This document shows positions 1 to 4,174 of a stretch of 6,253 bases of DNA, piece by piece. The notes under the pieces are model-generated. The model saw only the letters and a program-made list of their open reading frames with translations. It had not been told where the DNA came from and made no database searches. The stretch lies in NCBI GenBank assembly GCA_013139435.1, contig WTAW01000349.1:1-6253 (forward strand). The letters run 5' to 3'. Numbering within the stretch: the first letter of the stretch is position 1; each line of letters starts with the position of its first letter. This DNA is from Candidatus Aminicenantota bacterium (GTDB lineage Bacteria > Acidobacteriota > Aminicenantia > Aminicenantales > Aminicenantaceae). A program made the position numbers and the translations under genes.

Positions 1-94
1 CGAGCAGTCTCTGTGCCTTGGCTATTTTATCCTCGAGCAAACCTGCTCTGTGTGTCTTGAGATATGCAGGCATAAAACTTTTTTGCGCCATCAT
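1..94 (-). CDS. Radical SAM protein, PflX/PflA-like (5' end only)
   Basis: Only the first codons are in the window; the gene runs off the left edge on the minus strand. The frame reads MMAQKSFMPAYLKTHRAG and continues LLEDKIAKAQRLL. From memory, the block PAYLKxHRxGxLxxKIxxA resembles the N-terminus of radical SAM enzymes annotated as pyruvate-formate-lyase-activating-enzyme related (PflX type). In those a cysteine-rich segment and the CxxxCxxC cluster follow, but here that part is missing, so the assignment rests on about 25 residues. Two ATGs are adjacent (starting at 94 and 91). The GGAG at 98-95 touches the first and is 3 nt from the second, so the start at 91 may be the used one. The gene is divergent from pgeF. 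The open frame and RBS are seen; the family call is inference. Confidence 0.5.
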   Translation of the reverse strand, partial: MMAQKSFMPAYLKTHRAGLLEDKIAKAQRLL

Positions 95-102
95 CTCCGA
101 GA

Positions 103-111
103 ATTATACCA
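103..111 (-). promoter_or_regulatory. Extended -10 promoter element for the leftward gene
   Basis: On the minus strand the sequence TGGTATAAT is a perfect extended -10 (TGn plus TATAAT). No good -35 is seen 16-18 bp upstream, which is tolerated with an extended -10. A start about 7 nt downstream would fall near 96, only a few bases from the ATG codons at 94/91, implying a nearly leaderless mRNA. Inference from motif only. Confidence 0.4.
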
Positions 112-233
112 TAATGTCTGTTGTGTAGAAAAAGACGTAAAAAACGCCGTAAGAATTTCTAAATCCGTGATGAATGATATCCGAGAGTCCCAATCGGTGA
201 TTGCGAAAACATGGTGAAATTCTGAGATTGTCT

Positions 234-242
234 TGTTATGAT
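234..242 (+). promoter_or_regulatory. Possible extended -10 promoter upstream of pgeF / structured segment
   Basis: TGTTATGAT matches an extended -10 (TGn followed by TATGAT, 5 of 6 to TATAAT). Initiation about 7 nt downstream would be near 249, which is almost exactly the 5' strand of the 246-260/400-414 closing stem. A transcript from here would begin with that fold and read into pgeF. No good -35 was found, so confidence is low. Confidence 0.28.
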
Positions 243-271
243 AAGTATCGGCAGCTTTTATGAATAATTCA
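243..271 (+). repeat. 29-bp direct repeat, copy 1
   Basis: Identical in 28 of 29 bases to 441-469; the single difference is C at 249 versus T at 447. The two copies are offset by 198 bp and bracket a foldable insert. The copy contains the odd palindrome TGAATAATTCA (261-271) and the codons for ISIGSFYE-stop in the frame of the ATG at 238. Copies this long and near identical are not expected by chance at this distance. They suggest a local duplication or an insertion that duplicated its target. Confidence 0.9.
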
Positions 272-414
272 GATCAAAGTTGGATTATTCACGGCCCGAG
301 GTTGTAGTAACGGCGAGGAAGTGGCCCATGAAGCTGTAGTGAACTACCGTGAGTGGGCTACAACGAAGTCGATGCTATGAGATCGGTTCGCCCGAAGGGT
401 AAAAGATGCCGATA
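246..414 (+). ncRNA. Candidate structured RNA element A (unassigned)
   Basis: The segment is closed by a 15-bp inverted repeat, TATCGGCAGCTTTTA (246-260) against TAAAAGATGCCGATA (400-414), with one G-A mismatch. Inside lie a hairpin TGAATAAT (261-268)/ATTATTCA (284-291) and a stem 322-328/354-360 (7 bp, one G-U) that continues on its 3' side into GTTG (301-304)/CAAC (361-364) across a 17-nt bulge. The stem is capped by GTAG-TGAA-CTAC (336-347). A small hairpin CGAT (370-373)/ATCG (382-385) follows. I do not recognise a known riboswitch or housekeeping RNA. It could be a 5' leader of pgeF, an independent RNA or a mobile-element remnant. Pairings are seen; function is unknown. Confidence 0.4.
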
Positions 415-432
415 ATATGAAAAAGAGGTTAT

Positions 433-465
433 ATGAAGGAAAGTATTGGCAGCTTTTATGAATAA
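433..465 (+). other. Very short ORF MKESIGSFYE overlapping the pgeF start
   Basis: ATG at 433 is preceded by AAGAGG (423-428) at a 4-nt spacing and reads ten codons to TAA at 463-465, overlapping the pgeF start in another frame. A parallel mini-ORF, MISIGSFYE, lies at 238-267 in the other repeat copy but has no clear RBS. The ORF could act as a translated leader affecting pgeF initiation, or it may simply be a by-product of the repeat. Confidence 0.25.
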
Positions 466-469
466 TTCA
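441..469 (+). repeat. 29-bp direct repeat, copy 2 (overlaps pgeF start)
   Basis: Second copy of the repeat at 243-271, with one mismatch. It contains both candidate start codons of pgeF (TTG 446 and ATG 458), so the gene's N-terminal codons derive from, or were the source of, the duplicated sequence. It also contains the end of the ten-codon ORF 433-465. Confidence 0.9.
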
Positions 470-1168
470 ACTAGAAAATATCGAGTGGTAGAGGAGTTAG
501 AGCAAATCCCATTTCTTGTTCATGGTTTTGGAACACGATACTGGAAAGAAGAGGATTTTGCTTCAGTACAAGATTTAGCTGTTTTTCACCGAGTCTCCCT
601 CAGGCAGACACACTCGGATATTATCCGCCTCATCACACAATACCCCAAGGAGAAGATGGAAGGAGACGTTCTGGTGACGGATCTCCCGGGCACCCTCCTC
701 ATCATTAGGACGGCAGATTGCCTGCCCATACTTATCGTGGACACGCAGAACAGGGCTGTTGCTGCTGTCCATTGTGGGTGGAGAGGAACACTAAAGAGAA
801 TCATCGAAAAGACTCTCCGGACGATGCAACAGCGCTATGGCAGTGATTTTGCGTCGCTTTCTGTTGCCCTGGGGCCCTGTATAGCTAGTTCCTGCTATGA
901 AGTCGGGGAGGATGTGAGAGAAAAATTCAAGAACAAAGGCCTTCTAAGAGGAGTTTTTGACAGTCATCCCTCTAAAAAAGAGAAATATCTCTTTGATCTA
1001 AGAGGAGCAAATCGAGCCCAGATCCTTGCACTGGGCGTCCCGGACAAAAATATTTTTTCAATCGATCTCTGTACACACTGCGATTTGGATCTGTTCTCCT
1101 ACCGCAGAGATAGGGATCATGCGGGAAGGTTGATCAACTTTATAGGTCTTTCGCAATCACCTGAATAA
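446..1168 (+). CDS. pgeF: Laccase-domain purine nucleoside phosphorylase family protein (YfiH/YlmD/LACC1-like)
   Basis: A 240-residue protein of the Cu-oxidase_4/DUF152 family, at full family length. Characterised members (LACC1, YlmD/YfiH) process purine nucleosides by phosphorolysis and deamination at a Zn site; the older name was polyphenol oxidase. E. coli PgeF is also linked to correct peptidoglycan peptide composition. Visible motifs are LVHGFGTR (24-31), RQTHSD with H56, IRTADCLP with C92, AVHCGWRG with H109, GPCIASSCYEVG (143-154) and CTHCDLDLFSYRRD near the C-terminus. H56, C92 and H109 match the expected metal ligands. The start is uncertain: TTG 446 has AAGGA (436-440) at 5 nt, while ATG 458 is a stronger codon with no Shine-Dalgarno nearby. 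The SD-supported start is given here; the other would remove four residues. No signal peptide is seen, so it is cytoplasmic. Confidence 0.9.
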   Translation: MAAFMNNSTRKYRVVEELEQIPFLVHGFGTRYWKEEDFASVQDLAVFHRVSLRQTHSDIIRLITQYPKEKMEGDVLVTDLPGTLLIIRTADCLPILIVDTQNRAVAAVHCGWRGTLKRIIEKTLRTMQQRYGSDFASLSVALGPCIASSCYEVGEDVREKFKNKGLLRGVFDSHPSKKEKYLFDLRGANRAQILALGVPDKNIFSIDLCTHCDLDLFSYRRDRDHAGRLINFIGLSQSPE

Positions 1169-1175
1169 TTCAGGT
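1159..1175 (+). repeat. Odd palindrome at the pgeF stop codon
   Basis: ACCTGAATAATTCAGGT is a perfect 7-bp inverted repeat whose 3-nt centre is the TAA stop of pgeF. The stem is AT-rich and is not followed by a T-tract, so it is a weak terminator at best; the T-run at about 1202-1211 is 27 nt further on. The core TGAATAATTCA also occurs in both 29-bp repeat copies near the start of the gene. Confidence 0.6.
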
Positions 1176-1225
1176 TAAATAGGATTGTTGCTTTTTGATG
1201 AATTTTTTTTTATCCTAAGGCTACT

Positions 1226-2116
1226 ATGAAAAATACCTATTCAGAAATTGTTTTGCCAGATTTTCCGTTGTATAAAAAGGGGAAAGTGAGGGATGTGTAT
1301 GAGATCGGAGATAACCTTCTGATCATTGCTTCAGACAGGATTTCAGCCTTTGACTATGTATTGCCTTCTCTTATCCCTAACAAAGGGAAAATACTCACCC
1401 AGCTTTCCAAATTTTGGTTTGAATTCACGTCCCTCGTCTGCCCTAATCACATGATCAGTGAAGATATCAGCGATTATCCTCCGGAATTGCACACGTTTAA
1501 AGATCTGGTCGAAAAAAGATCCATGCTTGTGAAAAAGACAGAAGTCCTGCCAGTCGAGTGTGTTGTCCGGGGCTATCTTGAAGGTTCTGGATGGAGAGAT
1601 TACAAGGCTACAGGGAAAACGAGCGGAGTCAAGCTCCCTCCCGGATTAAAACAGTGTGACAGGCTCGACGAGGTTATTTTTACGCCTGCAACAAAAGCGG
1701 AAGAAGGGCACGACATAAACATCTCATTCAAAGAGATGCAAAAATTAGTGGGGGCGGAACTGTCTCAAAAGATCAAAAAAATCAGTGTCGAGCTCTACAA
1801 GAAAGCATCACTCCATGCCCTTTCCAAGGGGATTATTATCGCGGATACAAAATTTGAGTTCGGACTCCTTAACGGAGAGATCATCCTTGTTGATGAAATT
1901 TTTACGCCGGATTCATCACGGTTCTGGCCAGTCGCCAGCTACATTCCAGGTCGATCACAACCAAGCCTGGACAAACAATTCGTCCGTGAATATCTGGATA
2001 GCACGGACTGGGATAAACAATCACCACCACCGCCTTTGCCTCCGGATATCGTCGAACAGACTTCTGAAAGATATATGGAGATTTATCGGCTGCTAACAGA
2101 AAAAACTGAGCTCTGA
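1226..2116 (+). CDS. purC: Phosphoribosylaminoimidazole-succinocarboxamide (SAICAR) synthase
   Basis: ATP-dependent ligation of aspartate to CAIR to give SAICAR, a step of de novo purine synthesis in the cytoplasm. The 296-residue protein shows the full family pattern: GKVRDVYEIG (19-28, nucleotide-binding strand), ASDRISAFDY (35-44), ECVVRGYLEGSGW (111-123), DTKFEFG (207-213) and VDEIFTPDSSRFWP (222-235). The proline-rich tail SPPPPLPPDIV is common in the longer (about 300-residue) bacterial and yeast-like form, as opposed to the roughly 240-residue E. coli form. The start ATG 1226 has a modest AAGG (1217-1220) at 5 nt. It lies 57 bp after pgeF, and its TGA overlaps the next ATG by one base, so it is translationally linked to the PHP gene. 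No other pur genes are in the window. Confidence 0.97.
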   Translation: MKNTYSEIVLPDFPLYKKGKVRDVYEIGDNLLIIASDRISAFDYVLPSLIPNKGKILTQLSKFWFEFTSLVCPNHMISEDISDYPPELHTFKDLVEKRSMLVKKTEVLPVECVVRGYLEGSGWRDYKATGKTSGVKLPPGLKQCDRLDEVIFTPATKAEEGHDINISFKEMQKLVGAELSQKIKKISVELYKKASLHALSKGIIIADTKFEFGLLNGEIILVDEIFTPDSSRFWPVASYIPGRSQPSLDKQFVREYLDSTDWDKQSPPPPLPPDIVEQTSERYMEIYRLLTEKTEL

Positions 2117-3000
2117 TGGCAGAGTCTGTCGATTTACACATCCATTCCAGCAAAAGCAGTGATGGGGATTTTTCGCCCTCGCACATTGTTCATCTGGCCA
2201 AGGAAGAGGGGCTTCGAGCGATTTCGATCACTGACCATGACACAGTCGCTGCCTACCCAGAAGCTCTGAATATTGGGGAGGAGATAGGCCTGGAAGTCAT
2301 TCCGGGTGTTGAACTGACAACCCTCTTTGCTGATCGAGAATTCCATCTGCTGCTTTTCTTTGTCGATTGGAAGAGGGAGATCGTGAAAGAGCTTGTAAAA
2401 GAGGTCGCAGACCGGCGCTGCATTGAGGCCAAGGATCGCGTGAATAAGCTCCAAAAACTCGGATTCGCCATCGAATGGGAGGAAGTGCTCCAGGAATCAG
2501 CACCTAATCCGCCTCTGGGAGTCACGATCGCGCAGGTATTGTTGAAAAAGGCTGAAAAAAATAACGATCCGCTTTTAGAGAAGTACCTCGACGATGCCAA
2601 CAAGATGTATGCTCCTTATCTGTTTTACAAAGACTATTTTGCCGATGGGCGGCCGGCTTCTGTGCCTCGACAGAACGTCAATCTGAAAGATGTTCTCGCT
2701 TTGGCACCTCAAACGTGTGGTGTTCCTGTTTTGGCTCATCCGGGCGCTCCCTTCGAGCGAGTCACCAAAGAAGACCTGGAGGTGCTCAAAGGCCTTGGAT
2801 TACAGGGTTTAGAAGTGTACACTTCTTACCATGATGCTTCGATGGCTGCTTATTACAAAGGATTGGCAGAGACTCTGGATTTAGTGCCAACCGCAGGATC
2901 TGATTTTCATGGCCGAATCAAGCCGCAGGTTCCTTTTGGTTCCCTTAAAAATGGAGGGTACTGGATGGTGGAGGAACTCAGGAAAAGGAGATCATTATGA
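2116..3000 (+). CDS. PHP-domain phosphoesterase (YciV / RNase AM-like nucleotide phosphatase)
   Basis: A 294-residue PHP (polymerase and histidinol phosphatase) domain protein. Metal-ligand motifs appear in family order: DLHIHS (H8, H10) with D16, ITDHDT (D40, H41, D42), GVE (E66), FHLL (H77), AHPG (H208), YTSYH (H239) and GSDFH (D263, H265). All expected trinuclear-site residues are present, so it should be catalytically active. Length and pattern fit the stand-alone group whose studied members hydrolyse 3',5'-bisphosphonucleotides such as pAp or trim RNA 5' ends. The exact substrate cannot be read from sequence. It starts one base inside the purC stop (TGATG), and its TGA shares an ATGA with the cvpA start. 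Cytoplasmic, with no signal peptide. Confidence 0.9.
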   Translation: MAESVDLHIHSSKSSDGDFSPSHIVHLAKEEGLRAISITDHDTVAAYPEALNIGEEIGLEVIPGVELTTLFADREFHLLLFFVDWKREIVKELVKEVADRRCIEAKDRVNKLQKLGFAIEWEEVLQESAPNPPLGVTIAQVLLKKAEKNNDPLLEKYLDDANKMYAPYLFYKDYFADGRPASVPRQNVNLKDVLALAPQTCGVPVLAHPGAPFERVTKEDLEVLKGLGLQGLEVYTSYHDASMAAYYKGLAETLDLVPTAGSDFHGRIKPQVPFGSLKNGGYWMVEELRKRRSL

Positions 3001-3533
3001 TTCTTAACTGGCTGGATATTGTCTTGTTTATCATAATTGTCGGTAGTCTGGTCCTGGGGATCATTAAAGGCCTCATGCGTCAGGTCATAGGCCTCGCAGC
3101 GGTATTATTAGGATTGGTATTGGCGCTCGTTTACTATCCCTACGTCTCTCAGTTTTATTTGCGATGGATCGAGAGTCAAGTCCTCTCTCATTTTTTGGGT
3201 TTTATCACGATCTTTATTGCGGTCTTGTGTTTAGGCTGGCTCATCTCATGGTTGATCTCTAAAATTATCAAGGGACCGATCAAGTTTATCAATCATGTCC
3301 TGGGAGGGGGATTGGGGCTTCTGAAAGGGGTCTTGATTTGCGGGATCCTTGTGTTTGCCTTGCTCGTCTTTCCTGTGAGCGTACAGGCCTTAAGGAATTC
3401 TTTCCTGGCCCCATACTGTTTGGGGATGACTAAGCTTGTTGCCAAGGTGATCCCCCAGGAGCTTAAAGATACGTTCAAGGAAACATACGAAGATATCATG
3501 GGAGGGAGGCCAAAAAATGCAAAAAGAGTTTAG
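2997..3533 (+). CDS. cvpA: CvpA family inner-membrane protein
   Basis: A 178-residue hydrophobic protein with four predicted membrane segments at roughly residues 4-25, 28-48, 65-90 and 103-127, and a short polar tail. The opening NWLDIVLFIIIVGSLVLGIIKG and the glycine-rich GGGLGLLKG before the last helix are characteristic of CvpA/colicin V production proteins. In E. coli cvpA lies upstream of purF and affects colicin V export and envelope stress tolerance; its molecular activity is not settled. Here it starts in an ATGA overlap with the PHP gene, with GGAG at 2988-2991 upstream, and its last 17 bases overlap the next gene. The purC-PHP-cvpA order keeps it in a purine-related context without purF. 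Confidence 0.9.
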   Translation: MILNWLDIVLFIIIVGSLVLGIIKGLMRQVIGLAAVLLGLVLALVYYPYVSQFYLRWIESQVLSHFLGFITIFIAVLCLGWLISWLISKIIKGPIKFINHVLGGGLGLLKGVLICGILVFALLVFPVSVQALRNSFLAPYCLGMTKLVAKVIPQELKDTFKETYEDIMGGRPKNAKRV

Positions 3534-3744
3534 TGAACTATCCCTCCATCAGAAAATGGTTGTTCTTGTGACGGAACTGGTTGAAAAGGAACTGCCTATA
3601 AAGGAAGCCTTGAGAGAGTTTGAAAAAATTTATATTGAGACAGCTGGAAAAAAATACAACGGGAACAAGACGAAAATAGCAAAAGCCCTGGGGATTCATC
3701 GGAATACGTTGCATAACCTTTATAGAGCCCTCAAAATCAAATAA
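3517..3744 (+). CDS. Small Fis-type helix-turn-helix DNA-binding protein
   Basis: A 75-residue protein whose C-terminal half is an HTH_8/Fis-type DNA-binding domain: a first helix around IYIETAGKKYNGN (38-50), then TKIAKALGIHRNTLHNLYRALKI (52-74), with the typical NGNKTKxAKxLGIxRNTLxxxxxxL pattern. This domain is usually the C-terminus of sigma-54 activators. Here it stands alone with a 35-residue charged helical N-terminus, the size of a Fis-like nucleoid or regulatory protein, with no AAA+ or receiver domain. The ATG lies inside the end of cvpA, preceded by a strong purine-rich RBS (GGGAGGGAGG, 3500-3509). Its TAA ends 2 bp before the CIRCE operator of groES, so it closes the upstream operon. 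Targets are unknown. Confidence 0.85.
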   Translation: MQKEFSELSLHQKMVVLVTELVEKELPIKEALREFEKIYIETAGKKYNGNKTKIAKALGIHRNTLHNLYRALKIK

Positions 3745-3746
3745 AA

Positions 3747-3773
3747 TTAGCACTCTGAAGGGGAGAGTGCTAA
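3747..3773. promoter_or_regulatory. CIRCE operator 1 (HrcA binding site), perfect
   Basis: TTAGCACTC-N9-GAGTGCTAA matches the canonical CIRCE inverted repeat at all 18 conserved positions. CIRCE binds the heat-shock repressor HrcA, itself kept active by GroEL. It lies upstream of the -35 box by 17 bp. The hrcA gene is not in this window. Confidence 0.97.
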
Positions 3774-3788
3774 CTTTTTGTTTTTTTT
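3747..3788 (+). terminator. Possible intrinsic terminator formed by the CIRCE hairpin
   Basis: Transcribed rightward, the CIRCE inverted repeat forms a 10-bp stem with a 7-nt loop (3757-3763) and is followed by CTTTTTG (3774-3780) and eight Ts (3781-3788). It starts 2 bp after the stop of the HTH gene, and no other terminator separates that operon from groES. The stem is only moderately GC-rich, so readthrough into groES is possible. Confidence 0.55.
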
Positions 3789-3790
3789 AC

Positions 3791-3819
3791 TTGACAACAG
3801 GGGGATTTTGCGTTAAATT
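3791..3819 (+). promoter_or_regulatory. Sigma-70-type promoter of groES-groEL
   Basis: A perfect -35 TTGACA (3791-3796) is followed after 17 bp by TAAATT (3814-3819), 4 of 6 to the -10 consensus. The start site would be near 3826, giving a leader of about 42 nt. The -10 and start site overlap CIRCE 2, the expected arrangement for HrcA repression. Confidence 0.8.
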
Positions 3820-3844
3820 AGCACTTTCTTAGCAAGACTGCTAA
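3818..3844. promoter_or_regulatory. CIRCE operator 2, degenerate, over the -10/start site
   Basis: TTAGCACTT-N9-GACTGCTAA matches CIRCE at 16 of 18 conserved positions, with the exact 9-bp spacer. It is 71 bp downstream of the perfect copy (start to start), so the two operators flank the promoter. The changes (C to T at the end of the left arm and G to C in the right arm) should weaken HrcA binding. Confidence 0.85.
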
Positions 3845-3867
3845 ATATTAATTCCAAGGAGGTTTTA

Positions 3868-4155
3868 ATGAAGGTTATTCCTTTACATGACAGAGTTCTT
3901 CTGAAGCGTTTGGAAGAAAAAGAGACCGTTAAAGGCGGGATTATCATTCCTGATACTGCCAAAGAAAAGCCCCAGGAAGCTGAAGTGATCGCAGTTGGAA
4001 AAGGGCGAGTGGCTGAAGATGGCAAGGTTATCCCTCTCGACGTCAAAAAAGGTGATAAGGTTCTTATCGGAAAGTTCAGTGGCACTGAAGTCACGATCAA
4101 CGATAAAGAACATATCATCGTTCGCGAAGAAGAGATATTAGCGAAAATCACCTGA
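3868..4155 (+). CDS. groES: Co-chaperonin GroES (Cpn10)
   Basis: A 95-residue cytoplasmic co-chaperonin; the heptameric ring caps GroEL and triggers substrate encapsulation. The sequence is normal for the family: MKVIPLHDRVLLKRLEEKE at the N-terminus, a mobile loop around residues 17-35 (ETVKGGIIIPDTAKEKP) that contacts GroEL, AEVIAVGKGR, KKGDKVLIGKFSGTEV with F in place of the more usual Y, and a final EEEILAKI. It has an optimal Shine-Dalgarno AAGGAGG (3856-3862) at 5 nt. It leads the CIRCE-controlled operon, with groEL 19 nt after its stop. Confidence 0.98.
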   Translation: MKVIPLHDRVLLKRLEEKETVKGGIIIPDTAKEKPQEAEVIAVGKGRVAEDGKVIPLDVKKGDKVLIGKFSGTEVTINDKEHIIVREEEILAKIT

Positions 4156-4174
4156 CTGGGTGAAAGGAGAAATA

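Larger units (their letters stand above)
95..445. other. Intergenic region between the divergent genes
   Basis: This 351-bp stretch has no convincing protein gene. The left part (95-235) holds the minus-strand promoter and an 8-bp inverted pair AGAATTTC (152-159)/GAAATTCT (216-223), with nothing else recognisable. The right part (238-445) holds the 29-bp direct repeat, a foldable segment and two very short ORFs with the same C-terminal peptide, each described separately. No tRNA or rRNA is visible. Confidence 0.7.

Noticed and set aside
307..318. GTAACGGCGAGG resembles the conserved AGTAACGGCGAG motif of large-subunit rRNA.
   Set aside because: The flanking bases do not follow rRNA sequence, so this is a short coincidental match and not an rRNA fragment.
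196..1161. 13-bp inverted match GGTGATTGCGAAA (196-208) versus TTTCGCAATCACC (1149-1161) flanking pgeF, as possible transposon ends.
   Set aside because: About 0.3 such 13-mer matches are expected by chance in a window this size. The arms sit asymmetrically, with one inside the coding sequence. No transposase is present.
1159..1211. Palindrome at the pgeF stop plus T-run as an intrinsic terminator.
   Set aside because: The stem is weak and AT-rich, and the T-run is 27 nt away, so it does not form a standard terminator.
1188..1216. TTGCTT-N17-TATCCT as a purC promoter.
   Set aside because: The boxes match consensus at only 3/6 and 4/6, and the implied start site would fall at the purC start codon, leaving AAGG unusable.
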